This document shows positions 43,984 through 56,965 of a DNA stretch of 64,000 bases, in pieces. The translations under genes and the position numbers were made by a program. The notes under the pieces were generated by a model. It did no database searches and had not been told where the DNA came from. It saw only the letters and a list, made by a program, of their open reading frames with translations. Within the stretch, counting starts at the first letter, position 1, and each line of letters opens with the position of its first letter. The stretch comes from Acanthochlamys bracteata. Its lineage: Eukaryota > Streptophyta > Magnoliopsida > Pandanales > Velloziaceae. The stretch lies in the NCBI GenBank assembly GCA_019914995.1, contig CM034130.1, forward strand, positions 7,316,001 to 7,380,000. The letters are read 5' to 3'.

Positions 43984-46229
43984 ATTTCTCTGGTGCTTTG
44001 AAGTTTGAAGAACAAGAGTTAGAGAAGAAACAAGTTGCAAGAAAACAGCCAGCAAAAAGAAACCGTTGAGAAAACCAACAAAGGTAATTCGTAATTGTTT
44101 GAAGTTCCGTCCTTTGCTCTTACACAAGCTCCATACGGTAAATTTGAGAAAAAAGGTGCAATCTTTGTTCTTCCTTCACTTGCGTATCAAGCTTCTCTAA
44201 TCTCCAACTATCTCTGTTTGTTCGATTTTATCTATAGATTATCAATTAAGCGTCAATGTTTAGTACCCTGTGACTTCTTTCTTTGATTGATTCCCCGTTG
44301 AAGGAGTTGCTAATAAGTTCTACATCATGGGCTGATTTGCGGAGGAAAATTTTAGGTGCTTAAAACAGTTATCCCCAAAAGATCACTGCTTGTCGTTCTT
44401 TGAAATTTTGAATATTAGGAGTTAGTTGTTGCTCTTGTGCATTAACTACTTGAAAGATACAGTAATTGAAAGTTGAAACTGATTAAAGGGTTTGCGGAGT
44501 TTGAGTTCTCATGTCCGTCTTTGTCGCTTCTATTGCAAACCGACGGTCCCTATTCATTGACCATCAAAATGTTGGAGCTTTTACTCATCAATGATTGCCC
44601 TTTTTTTATTCTGCTGTTAGTGTCATGACATTGTTCATCAATGAATTTGTCCCTTTGGAGCCTTGGAATGAGTGGTGGGGACATAGAGATGGTTGGAGGT
44701 AGAATGGAATCTTCTGTGAAGCAATTGGCTACAGTAAAAACATCTCAGCTACATTGCTGTAGCATATTTAACTCGCAAATTGTCCATTTTCAAGGAAGAT
44801 ACCAACAAAATTTTATATTGGAAGTGGCAGAAAACTTAAAAGATACTCAATGTTATGCTGACAACTGTGCGGTGTATTTGAGCACCCTCTGGTTTCCTAT
44901 AGACATAAGAATTATACAGAGTTGTTCATTCAATAATATCCTCATTCAATTCCGGATACATAACATGTTTTCCAAGCCGAAATACTTTATATAGTTGTTA
45001 GAGAAGCTGATTGTTTCCTATGAGGGAGCTTGCAATATAGTTCGTAAACCTCTGTTATCACAGAAGCTGACTGATTGTTTGGCCGCCATGAATAGCTAGT
45101 TGATGGTCCTTTTATGTCACCCAATGAAAAAGTAGCTATGCATGATTGTCAGCCTTTCTAGACAGTTTATTTCCACTATGGGATGTCATATGTGTTCTCA
45201 CATCTTCAACTCAAGTCCATTATGAACTCAGATTGAGCTATACATCAGATTTTAGTTTGGAAGGCCATAATTTTTTTTCCTACTGATTAGATAAAGAATG
45301 AGAAAGACATAGGCGGTAAGTGCTGCGCCGTTCAAGCCCTTTCAACTGCTGGCTAGATAACGAAGATGCTAGAAGATATGCTGAATTGATTTCAGCCACT
45401 GATTCTTACTTTTGCTTGCCTTTGCCTCTTTCAGTGATCCACAAGAGATCTCATTCTTTATATGTGTTTGCAAACCGTATCAAGAGAAGACATGTTTATG
45501 CCTGGCTTTTGATAAAATACCGCTACCTTCTAATAAAAGACAAATCCCTTCTCTAGTAAGAATATTACTTGGTCCACATATCTACTTCCTTTATTTCTAA
45601 TCTAATGAGAGTGGAAACATATATATAGGCAAAAAAGAAATCTAACAAAAGAATTTCTCTTTTGGTACAGACTAGAGAACATGAAGTCGATTTGATGACA
45701 ACTGCAGTAAAATAAGGTCTGCATGATCAGGGGTGCTATCAAAGAGAGTTCCAATTCATCCATTTACAAACTATTGGATATAGTTTCAATACAACGAATA
45801 GACATCAGCCAGTGAGCAGCAATTTCAATTCTCATCTGACTTTTCTTCCAGGTATCAACTCATGAAATGACTTCCCATTCTGCAGGAGCATTAGCTCGTT
45901 CTTGATACATTCCTTTCGATGAATGGCCTGCATCAATGTGTTTAGTATCATGCAAGAAAATTTCAATCTAACTCAATCTTCTTATAAATATCATTCAGTT
46001 TTGCATTCTAACTTATCTTGCATTAGATAATTATAACATAGATTCGTCCTGACGGTTCACTTGCAGTTGGTTCAATGTTTCTGGATTTTATCACTCTTGC
46101 ATAGCATACTATAGAGTAATGACATTTTATCTGCAGACTATTACTTTTATCTTTAATCACTGAGCATTTGACAATTTTGCAGCTGTAAAAATATACATCG
46201 AGTGACTTGAGTCATTCAATTTGGAATAG
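43984..46229 (+). other. ACR 5' UTR split by a roughly 2.1-kb intron
   Basis: The leader exon is inferred from about 30 bp after the TATA box to the donor at 44084. The probable acceptor is TTTTGCAG at 46175-46182, leaving 47 bp of UTR before the ATG. Within 44084-46182 I saw no coding motif; open frames there lack family signatures. Long leader introns near the promoter often enhance expression in plants, but that is inference here. Confidence 0.5.
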
Positions 46230-49200
46230 ATGAAGCCTTATTTTGATCCGGAGTATGACCAACTCAACCAGTGGATCAATCCTCCCAGGTCCCTCTCTCT
46301 CTCTCCCACCACAAACACGCAGACACTCAGTAGTGTCCTTTTCTAATTCTATGATGGGGATGTACTTGTATCTGAAAGCCAAATGTTGCCAGTCCTTTTC
46401 CCTGGCAAAGTAACTTGTTACTTCACTAATGTCATCGCTATGGTGCTTTAACGACTCTGTTACTGATAATGTTTTCTTATGGTGTGTTTTCCATTCACCT
46501 TAGGCAATGATGTGTTCTTTTTTTTTTTTTTTTGGCTCCTTGCAGAGTAAGCATAGATAATGAAACCTGCAGCGACTGCACATTGATAAAGGTATGATTT
46601 TATTTAGCTTTTGTACATCCGTTCTTTTTGTCTTCTACTCCCAAGCTTGTCTTAGGTATATTGTTCTTTTCCCAGTCAATCAGTATGCGTGACTTAGCAA
46701 CTAAAGGCTGATCAGAATTCTAAGGCCTGCCCATTTTCAAACATTGCAATTCATTTGAGTAGTTTCTGGGCTTTCTACATAGGATGCATGTCATATAACA
46801 AAATTTAGCTAACTCTGATTCGTATTACTATAATACAATCTTTTGCTTTTGTGTAAAATCTTCTTGAGCACATCTTCTTTGCAAATTTTTGCTAGGTGGA
46901 CAGCATGAACAGGCCAGGCATACTGTTGGAAGTGGTGCAAGTGTTGAGTGATCTGGATTTAATCATCTCCAAAGCTTATATCACATCTGATGGAAGTTTT
47001 TTCTTGGATGGTAATTACTACAAATGCAAAAACGTAACTGTAAAGTGTTACTATGCTCGTTTTTCCTGTTTATGATCTTTCCTTCATTTCGTCCTTCTTA
47101 TTCTCTTTGAAATTTTAATAGAAGCTGATGCAATCCCCTATTATGAAATTAAACAGTGTTTCATGTGACGGACCAACATGGGAGACAGATAGTTGACAAA
47201 AAAACCATCGATTACATTGAGAAGGTAATCGACTTCAATCTTGTGTCTTGTATTACATTTCCTAATTTTCTCCTAGTGGTAAATAAATCTTCTGGATTAT
47301 GGTTGTCTTTCCAGGATGATGCAGCTAGCATCTTCAACTTTTTTTTTTTCTAGCGAAGCTGTCTACATGTGGTGCCTTTCATTAGATACATGAGCCTATA
47401 CAGTATGCACATAGGATAATAAGTCATATACATTCGTCTATAAATGCTATACTAGTACAAGAAAGAACATAGAACAGATTTTCAAGGCTGTTTATGAAAT
47501 CTCTCTAGCAAAGAGAAGAAATATCAATCACGCAAGACTGTCAGTCAACACGCTTCAATTAAAGCAGAAGCTGAATTTGAATTATCCTCCTTGGCCCTTT
47601 CCAAAAATAGACCATATACAGGTAGGGCAAAGATACATGATCAAAGAAACGAAGTATAATACAGAAGCTAAGAAGGGCTAGCTTCATTCTGAATTTCTGA
47701 TAGGACTGGAATGGCATAGCAAGCAAAAGAGTCTTATGGAATTGGAAAGTTAACTTAAGGAACAGATAGAGAACATTACTTTTGTAATGGGGTTGTTATA
47801 TGTAACTAGTGAACGTTCTTGTTACGACTTACGAAGAATGACATCTCAATATGATGCACATATTCTAGTTTTTAAATTCTCATTTCCCTTTTGTTTCCTT
47901 TATTAGCTGCTTTCGATTACCAAGTTATGGTCATCTAAAATTGTAGCCTTTCGCAACTTACATGTGACATGTTCATTAAATCATGTCTTGACTTTGGTTT
48001 ATGCCTTTGCAATTAAAGATTGACACTGGTTTTGTGATTCACAGACTTTCTCTCAAATATACAAATTGCGCAGTAATACATGTAAGCTCTGCACTAGCCA
48101 TTCAACTAGACCCCAAATTTTGAACTTGAAAACCTTTTTTTGAATCCAAGTTAATCTCACTTTGACACTTGCCTTGAGCTTTTTTACCTACTATTTGCTG
48201 AATAACCAGTGATATCTGCAATGTTGACTGGATTGCCACTTCATGTTATCTACTTCAGGCTTTAGGTCCAGAGAGCATTGTTTTGGCCAAAAGTGGAAAC
48301 ACGTCATCCGGAAGGATAATCGGGATGCACTCAACTGGAGACCATACTGCCATTGAGCTCACTGGAACAGACCGCCCAGGACTGATGTCTGAAATTTTTG
48401 CTATCCTTGCAAACTTACGCTGCAATGTGATCGCTGCAGAATTATGGACCCACAACATGCGAATTGCTTGTGTTCTTTACGTCAATGATGAGGTTACAGG
48501 TCATGCCATTGATGATCCCAATCGGTTATCAGTAATGGATGAACAACTCACAAACCTTCTACGTGGAGTTGAGGATGATGGGAGGGTTGCTCGCACTAAT
48601 TTCTCTATTGGTTCCACCCATGTAGGTCGTCGTCTTCACCAGTTGATGTTTGCAGATAGGGACTATGAATTGGACGACGGGGGGTTAGCACAAAGCATTG
48701 ATGATCAGTTCAAGCCCATTATTACAATTGATCAGTGCCAGGAAAAGGGGTACTCTGTGGTGAATGTACGTTGCAAAGACCGGTCTAAGTTGCTCTTTGA
48801 CATTGTGTGCACACTCACAGACATGCAGTTTGTTGTTTTTCATGCCTCAGTCTCTTCTGATGGACCATATGCAATCCAGGTACTGTTTTCTAAACCATAT
48901 CTTTTTGTAGTCAGTAAACATTTATTTAGACTAGATAGGAGAAGATCATACGAAAAACGTAGGGAAGAAATTATCTATTCAGAATTTGATAGGAAGGATT
49001 TGACAGAATTAAGATGAAATGCTGCATCCTTTCAAATTTCACTTTATTCTGCACGTTTAAACATCACGTGAAGATCATTTAATAGGCACATGATGTTAAC
49101 TTGGTGTCCGGAAATTGCAGGAGTTGTATATCCGTCAAAAAGATGGTTGCATACTTAGCTCTGAAGATCAGAAGGAGAGGGTAGTCAAGTGTTTGGAAGC

Positions 49201-49869
49201 CGCAATTCTCAGAAGAGTAACTGAGGTACGAAATTTTTCTTAACATTGAATGTACCCCTTGCAATGATCTTTTCTATGTTCCAGAAAAAAGCAATAAGTA
49301 TAACATCCTTGTGAATATTCCTAAATCCATAGTATGACTGTATGAGTATATCGAAAGGTAGAGCCAAAAATACATTGTCAATCTCGAACGTATCGACCAC
49401 TGTTGATATCTTCTGTTAGAGATACGTATGGTGGTCTGTAAAAGGAAAGCTTGGAATGTAAGTTCTAATTTTCTAGCAATATCTTTTCTATGTTTGGTTT
49501 CTTTCCTTTTTAAAAGCTTGACAAAAAAGTAAGATTTGTCCATAGGGCTTAAGCTTGGAGCTCTGTGGAAGGGATAGGGTAGGTTTTGCTTCTGATGTGA
49601 CCAGAGTTCTTCGTGAGAACGGCTTATCAGTTACAAGAGCAGATGTAAGCACAGTAGGTGAGAACGCAGTAAATGTGTTCTACATCAGGGATGCATCAGG
49701 GCTCCCAGTTGACATGAAGATCATTGATGCTCTTCGGCAGCAGATTGGGCAAACAGTGATGCTGAATATAAAGAAAATTCCTGCTGCTAATAAGCCTCAA
49801 GAAATTGGTAGCAACTTGGGCAAGACTAGCTTCTCATTTGGAAGCTTGTTTGGTAGATTCCTGACCTGA
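46230..49869 (+). CDS. ACT domain-containing protein ACR (four ACT repeats)
   Basis: A member of the plant ACR family, whose ACT domains bind amino acids or similar ligands; proposed roles are amino-acid sensing or regulation, location varying by member. Exons: 46230-46288, 46546-46591, 46896-47010, 47157-47224, 48259-48879, 49121-49225, 49546-49869. They sum to 1338 nt, 445 aa, with every phase consistent and the expected length. It starts MKPYFDPEYDQLNQWINPPR, the typical ACR N terminus. ACT1 is about 36-90 (VDSMNRPGILLEVVQVL), ACT2 120-170 (TGTDRPGLMSEIFAIL), ACT3 255-305 (CKDRSKLLFDIVCTL) and ACT4 340-392 (CGRDRVGFASDVTRVL). It ends SLFGRFLT. There is no enzyme domain. Closest by memory to ACR4/ACR6/ACR8. 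Confidence 0.95.
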
Positions 49870-51411
49870 AGCTTTACTTTGCAACCGAATAACCAAGAGG
49901 TGAAGGATCTGAATTGTGCAAGCTGTATAGTGTAGAACTTGCAGGAAATAAGCTAGATGTTCTACGTCTGTTTTCCACCTCTAGCAGATAAGTCTGGACT
50001 GTGAAAATGTATATAGAAATCTTATTGCAAGAAACAGGTGAAATGTGTGCATTTTGGAACTGTGATCCTTAAATACTGGAATCATCTCTCTCTAACTTAT
50101 AATAATACTTCGGCTTCAATGACTCGTATCAGATATAACTTCAAATTTTAATGCCATGTCTTCAGCCGTCCTGATTTTCAATTTGAAGAACAAGAGAATC
50201 GTAAAGTACAAATTATAATAACAACAATTGCAACAAAAATTCATTTTGAGACTAAGGTGATGGTTGGGAGCGCTTTTTAACTAATTGTCATTACAATTTT
50301 TTTATTTCATATTTTCTAATAAATTTTTATAATATTTTATAAAATTTTTTTAAATACAGAAAAATATTGTAAGATCTTATACTTAATTTTGTAAATAAAA
50401 AAACTCATTTAAAAAAAATTTTAAAATAATTTTTTGATTTAAAACAACTAATTATTATAAACACTTCGAAATATCCCCTAATGTTAACGCACAACACTAG
50501 TCATCAAGATCATACGTTGGATTAAATAGGCACCTGAAGAGCCTTCCCATTCCCTAAAGATTAATCATAAAATATGAAATCAGATTCTATGAAGAGAGTA
50601 GGCGCAGTGCTGTGCTGTGATGTTATGCAATGTCTTCATTCTAAACAAATTAAGCATCAATTGCGGGAAAGGCAATTCCTTAGGAAAAGAAAGTAAAGAA
50701 ACAAGAGAGGCAGTATAGATTGCACAAGTAAAAAAGAGTTATCAATTCCTTAGGATGCTCAGAGATATCTGTACAAGGACATATACCTGAGTCACTGCCA
50801 TCATCTTCTGCAACTTGCTTTTGTTTTGACATGCCAGCATGAGATCCATGCGTGACAAGTCGATATCAAAGCTTCAAGGATGTTTGATCGAACAAGGCGC
50901 TGCTGAAGCCTCCACGGTCGCAACTTCAACAATCCAGCATAGCTTGTCCATCTTCAAAATTCATGAGTGGAATTGACTGGAACTTCAGTTTCTGGGAGTT
51001 CACTGGAAAAGAAACATCCTTCTGGCGGACCATAGAAGGTTTCAGAGACCATAGAAGATTATGTCAAGTACAGGATCATCAGAAAGCTTCTGTTACAACA
51101 AGCATCTCGTTACCATAAAATGTTACAAAGGATATATAAAAGAGCGAAAATATCACAAGAGTGATATCCCATTTTAAATGTTAAATTACAAATAATGAGT
51201 AGCAATATGGAAACTAAACATGTCTTCCAGTGTTTGTAAAGAAGTGCCTGGTTCACTTGTTAGTTAAAACCAAATCAGTATGTCTCCAACATCTGAGTAG
51301 CTAAACAGGGGGTAAGCTAAGGAGTTAGCAAAATCAAGCAATATAAGATTTCTGCCATGCACCAACTTCCCTCTGCTGGAGATACATTCCTGTAATTGTT
51401 ATTTGTGCAGC
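49870..51411. other. Convergent spacer between ACR and PP2C
   Basis: Holds the 3' UTRs of both convergent genes and one AT-rich family-A repeat (50270-50476). No further gene was seen. Confidence 0.4.
50270..50476 (-). repeat. MITE-like element, family A (inverted)
   Basis: Begins 'gggagcgctttttaacta' and ends 'aacacttcgaaatatcccc'. The interior is the family-A layout in reverse orientation (TTTTATAATATTTTATAAAA first, the TTTTAAAATAATTTT end last). Confidence 0.42.
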
Positions 51412-54400
51412 TCAATTATTTTCGAACCGCACCACAATGCATGTGATGTTATCAGTGCTTCCCCGGGCACACGCTTCCTGTATAAGCTTTCTTGCAGATG
51501 CTTCAGCATCTGGTATAGGTTGTACTATTTCCACAGCTTCCTAAACAAGAGAAAAGATTTACCATACGATGCAACTACAGCCAATGAACAACTTGATCGA
51601 GATTGTTAACCATACGTATCATTTCAATATTCCGAAACTATCATGAGTTTAAAATTAAAGGTACCTTATTGGAGAGAACGTTCCAGAGTCCATCGCTTGC
51701 AATTATCAGAAATTCTACGCCTTCAATTTCCTCTTCCTAATTTACCCATTAAGATTGTATGTAAATATGGTTAGATGTACAGATGAATTAATTAAAGCCG
51801 TGACATGAAAATAAACATCTTAGAATGATTAATTAAACCTGTGACATCAAAATGAACAACTTTAGCTCATCTGAAACAAAATGCATTGGAACCGACATGC
51901 TAACTTTTAGAGCAGGAGCACCAAGACCAAAACTTACTTGTATCTCTGGATCAGCGACGACATATGGCTTAAGCAACCTATCACCAAAAGCACGGGAAAC
52001 AGCTAGAACACCTCCAACTCTCCATGTTCCTATGAAATACAATCATAAAACTGACTTTACTCCAAAAGCAGAAGAGATATTAGATATGTATGTGAAGTAA
52101 AATAGATAGCTATGTTGTAATGGTCTGAAAATGTCTATATTGAGCTTCACCTGCCCATATAATGAATCCTCCAGCATTTTCAATTCTTTGGCGTTCATCA
52201 GACCTATCAGGCTTGTGGTCATTAGACAATGCGATAGCTGCAGCCAAACTATGACCTCTTAGACCCAGGGGAAAAGGAAGAAAAAAAAAAACATTTAATT
52301 ACTAGAATAACAAGCGATCCAGATATCAAGTACAGGATTTCAAATTTCAACCGTCAGGATGACAACCTGAACCAGATCTACAAGCAACGACTCTGGAGTC
52401 TCCAACATTTGCAACAAAAAGCCGATCACCTAGCAAAAGAGCAGTTGATGCAGTTGAACCTGCATCTTTCTGATGACCTTTGTCCTCATTGAGAAAATTA
52501 ACATCTGTTTGCTTAAATGTTTCCTCTGTCAACAACAAATGTACCATCATCAGATTTATTAATGGAGAGCTTAGAAGTCCAATAACACGACAGTATTAGT
52601 TTCCAATCACCAACCACAGACCGATAGCTGATTTTGTGTCTCTGATAAAATCAGGATGTTTGCTCAGGTTGTTGAATAGGTTATTTTTCAGATATTCAGC
52701 AGTTCGAGGACCTCCATGACCTGAATGTACGTGTAGCATCACACATGCCAAAAAAACACATAAGGTTTTATCATGATTGAGAAATTCACCTATTTAGGGA
52801 CAGTTGAAAAAACTACCACAATGAAAGAGGACAACTTGATCAGCAAATATCTTGCCGATTAAATCTTAGTTGTGATGTGTAGAAATAAAGAACGAACATT
52901 TCATATTTGTATGTAAACAGGACATACCATCAAAAACACCAAAAAATGCAACCATCTGACCATCAATTTCCGATATAATTGTCACGAAGAAGTCCTCCAT
53001 AGATGACCTCTTACCCTGAAATGTGGAGTACCCGTAGCTGAGTCTTCCATTGATGTTTCCAGTGAGAAAGCTGTAAGATATACATCCATAATGCCCCATC
53101 AACAAGCAGATCATCAACCAAACCAACAGAACCACTTTTTATATATACTAAACATTACACTACAAATAAGAAAATCAAGTCTGGCAAATAAATTACAAAG
53201 AAAAACTAACATTCTCGACAATAACATGTGATAACTGAGATTTTAAGAAAGAATTTAATGAGCCTAATTCCGATAATGCAGGCCTCTTGTTGTTTCCATC
53301 TTTGAAGGCTCGATTACATAAACTAGAAAGAATATTTTGAATAGCTGTTTTCATATACTGGTGAGCGTGCATATCCCTCGTTGGCCTCTCTATCAACTAG
53401 AGACCATATACATCCACCGTTCTAGCTTTCCAAGTAACATAAATGGTTCTACATTTAAATATATGATTTTAACGCAATGATTAGGGTATTCCATGTTCAA
53501 CTCTGATTGCTTAAGATAGGTGACCATGCTTCACAGAGATGTGCCCACTCATGATAACCGGTTAAAAATTATATAGGACTCACTACCAATGAGCGATCGA
53601 GTCAAGTCAAAGCCAACCGATTACATTCTTTTCATTAAACAGCAACTAATATACTCATTTGTATCTGTGGAAGCTTCTGAAGTTCTCAAATCCTGTGAGT
53701 TTTACTTCTTAGTGTACAAGACAGCTTTGCTCTATGGTATCAGACACATGGAGGAAGAAAGCATTTGGAATTCATTTCAACTATTATCTGTGTTGCTAAA
53801 ATATTTACTTCTCTCACATTGTATTGGACTACATGTAGACTCCTTAATTTCAAAGATTTGTAGGATTTAAAAGCAAAAAAATATTGCTACAAAATTCTCA
53901 TATAACCGACACCCTACAAAATGTCAACTTATTGTAAAAGAATGGTTAGTCAAGTAATCAAGTTAAAGAAATACACATCGAAGCATAACCTAATGCATAC
54001 TAGATTGAAGTATACCTTTGCGAGGTGGTGGCTTGTTATACCACTAAGCAAAATTGTGCCTTTAGTTTGCACAACACAAAAAGAGTTTCATGTTTGGTTA
54101 AATTGCTTAAGTGAAACAGAACTAGTGGCTCGAGGCAATCGGTGCAGAGATGGATAGATAGCTAATGGTGTAGCCTTATATCTATGAGATAATAAGTGTT
54201 TGTTGTAATTGACTTATGAGATTTGGTGAGGTTGTGAGCTGCAACGCTTGCGATCTCCGTAATCTCTATTTGTTATTAATAGACTTTTTGGTGCTCTTCC
54301 TGTGGTTTTTCTCTGAACTTGGCTAGGAGTTTTTCACTTATGCATTTCTTCTTGGTCTTTCTTTTATCTGTTTTCAGGTTTGTTGGTATCCGACCATCTA

Positions 54401-54973
54401 AGGTGAACCACCCGGTATTTCCGCTCAATCAGATCTAAAGTCTTAGTCCCAACATAGATTATAATGGGGTTCCAATGCTACTGCTTCTCCTGCAAGGATT
54501 TCTGTTTCTCAAAGTCTCACCAAGTTTTTACATCAACATATATAGATACATAAAAGAAAATAACGTTTTGCTTCAAACCATAGGAAAAGAACCATTCCAG
54601 AATGGCTTCAATCAGAGAAAGCTACTCATAAGACACAACCGTTATCAAACCGGGCTCTCGCAAGAACTAAGAACAAATTTTTAAAATTCCAAAACAGGGC
54701 GCGATCTTCATTCATTTCTCGGTCAAAAAGCAAATCCAAACAAGCAAATAAACCTCTGCATCACGAAATCAATACAGCACACAGATTCTTCTTGAACTAC
54801 TATTTCATATTGACAAGAACAAAAGGAAGTAAACCCACAAATATTACAAATCTAGGTGAAGCGAAAGAATGCAATTATAAACCGATCACAGCAAGAAAAA
54901 GAAAAGGACACGAGCTCTCTTACCTTATGCCGCCGCCACTCAAGAGTACGGCGGTATCGGTGCGCTGCATCAT
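51412..54973 (-). CDS. Protein phosphatase 2C (PPM family), 276 aa
   Basis: A metal-dependent Ser/Thr phosphatase. Exons on the minus strand: 54924-54973, 52928-53070, 52622-52720, 52367-52525, 52151-52237, 51938-52029, 51665-51736, 51412-51540. They sum to 831 nt, 276 aa, with exact phases. Core motifs: [18 protein letters not shown] (residues 29-46), DGHGG across the exon 2/3 junction (64-68, Mn/Mg ligands), GSTAS with [15 protein letters not shown]-like [39 protein letters not shown] (223-230) and [11 protein letters not shown] (262-272). All metal-binding aspartates expected in the family appear present. It resembles Arabidopsis At4g31750 (WIN2) and relatives. The N terminus is only 17 residues before the SFLTGN segment, with no clear targeting signal. 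The start rests on the ATG-ATG pair at 54968-54973. Intron 1 is 1.85 kb and holds a possible LTR remnant. Confidence 0.94.
53870..54420. mobile_element. Possible Copia-type LTR remnant in PP2C intron 1
   Basis: The run 'ggtgctcttcctgtggttttt', then 'ctaggagtttttcac', then a T-rich stretch leading to 'TTGTTGGTATCCGACC', follows the order seen at the 3' ends of many plant Copia LTRs and their primer site (usual form TTGGTATCAGAGC). No internal coding region and no second LTR were found. The left limit is a guess. Confidence 0.3.
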
Positions 54974-55489
54974 CGCTTGTTTCTCTTCATCCGATCTCTC
55001 CAGCAAAACGAGAAAAAAACAAATCAAAACCTTTCCTTTTCTTTCAAAAAGAACACCAAATTTTCTCCACAATTCAAAGAAATTCAAGAAAGTTCCTTTC
55101 TTTTTGTTCTCTTATAAGTTTATTTTTAGTTTTTCTGGGAATTGTGCAGGGAGTAGGAAAAATGAAATCATCCAACCAAATCCAGTGATTTCTCTCCCTC
55201 TCTCTCTCTTTATTTTCTCTTTTACTTAATTTTGTTAAATATAAATTTCTATTATTAATCAACTGTTAGTTTTTTAACTTTTCTATACAGAGATCTTGAG
55301 GGAGCGGCTCCATTTCCTGTGAATGTAATCTGTTAACACGTGCCCAACTCATTAAATCAAGGGTCAGATTAGTTCAGATTGAATTTTGTTATGATACACG
55401 TTCATGCTTTGGATAATATTTTATTTCAATTTGTTTTATGATGATTAAATTTATTCCTGAGAGTATGGGCCTAATCATAAATTTTATTC

Positions 55490-55716
55490 CTTCTGAAAAA
55501 TGCTCTTTTAAAGAAAAAATATTTTTATTTTATTTCATTAAACAAGTTTTATCGTTTTAATCTAACAATAATAAAAATAAATAATAATAATATTTTATTA
55601 AATAAATTTTTATATTTTAAATTATTAAATAAATTTTATAAATATTATAAAATTTTATCTAAAAATATAAAATAAAAATTTAGAGATAAAATTTTGAGAA
55701 CGCACTGTCAAACGCC
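55490..55716 (+). repeat. MITE-like element, family A
   Basis: One of the clearest copies. It opens 'tgaaaaatgctctttta' and closes 'gaacgcactgtcaaacgcc'. The interior contains ACAAGTTTTATCGTTTTAAT and AATAAAAATAAATAATAATA, matching 3936-4169 word for word over long stretches. Confidence 0.5.
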
Positions 55717-55736
55717 AAATTTATAATTGTTTATGG

Positions 55737-55975
55737 GGTGTTTGACAATGTTTATAAAAATGAGATTTATTTAAAGGAAAATTTATTATATTTTAAAATA
55801 ATTTTATTTTAAAATATATTAAAAATAAGTAATAATAAAATTTTACGACATAATTCTTTTATATTTATAAATTTTAAATAAATTTTATAAAATATTATAA
55901 AAATTTTATTGAAAAATGTAAAGTTAAAAAGTTGTAAGTATTTTTCTCATAAGCTCTTCCAAATATATCTTTTTC
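55737..55975 (+). repeat. MITE-like element, family A (adjacent copy)
   Basis: Starts 'ggggtgtttgacaatg' about 20 bp after the previous copy, in the same orientation, and ends 'cataagctcttccaaatat'. The interior has AATAAGTAATAATAAAATTTT and the AAATAAATTTTATAAAATAT word. Confidence 0.48.
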
Positions 55976-56489
55976 TTTCAATTTTGCAATGTTTCTTTTT
56001 AATAAATTATTACAATATTTTATAGTTTAAATTTTTGAAAATTACAAATAAATTTTACAATGTTATTATATATTTTTATTTATTTATTGTAAACTAAAAA
56101 TATAAACTTATTTGTTAGGGAATTTATAAAAAAATCTTTTCATCAAAGCTTTTTTATTTTAAATTATTCCAAATAATCTTAAACCCTCCTCATACATTAA
56201 TTTTTTTCTTTGGTTTTATTTACTAAATAAGAGTGTGTATCAATTCTCTCTAAATTTATTTTTAAAAAATGTTTAAAATTCACTCTTAAATATAATTAAA
56301 CACATTTCTTAAAAACTCACTTCATACGGTTATATAAATTAATGCGATGCTTATTTATTAGTTTACGCTAGAATACATATTTTTATAAGCATATATATTA
56401 TTGTTTTTATTTGAAATTAATAGGATATATATACACATATACACATAATTTCAATTTTGAGAATATTATGTTCACCATTTCTTTAAGAG

Positions 56490-56715
56490 GACGTCTACGA
56501 GTATTTTTAAAATATATTTTTTTTGAAACAAAAAATATTTTATTTAATTTTAAAAATTAAATTTTATTTTTTTTTAAAAATAATAATAATAGTAAAATTT
56601 TATCATGTAGAATTTTTAAAAATTTCTAAATTTTTAAATAAATTTTGTAGAAAATTGTAAAAAGTTTATTGAAAAATATAAATTAAAAAATTATTCTTTT
56701 TTCAGAAATTCGTTT
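56490..56715 (+). repeat. MITE-like element, family A
   Basis: Opens 'aggacgtctacgagtattt'. The interior matches the family layout (AATAATAATAGTAAAATTTTAT, TTTTTAAATAAATTTT, then TTATTGAAAAATATAAATT). The right end is worn. Confidence 0.42.
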
Positions 56716-56912
56716 TAAATTTTCAATAAAAAATATATTTTATTGAGATATAAAAATAAATTTACTGTTTTATAATTATATATTAAAAATAAATTAAAAA
56801 GTTATTTAAAAATATATTTGTGATGTGATGTTACAGAAAGTTTAACGGTCAACTAGTATAATGGTGAAGTTGAAAAGAAACTATAAAACGACATATGAAA
56901 TTCTTTTGAATG

Positions 56913-56914
<2 letters not shown>

Positions 56915-56963
<49 letters not shown>
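56915..56963. repeat. (TA)n microsatellite
   Basis: About 24 uninterrupted TA units. A 77-aa frame crossing it is an artefact of the repeat. Confidence 0.95.

Positions 56964-56965
<2 letters not shown>

Noticed and set aside
53193-53396. Extra PP2C exon in intron 1
   Set aside because: Joining exon 1 directly to 53070 gives an exact phase and the expected PP2C sequence; the frame at 53193-53396 has no family motif.
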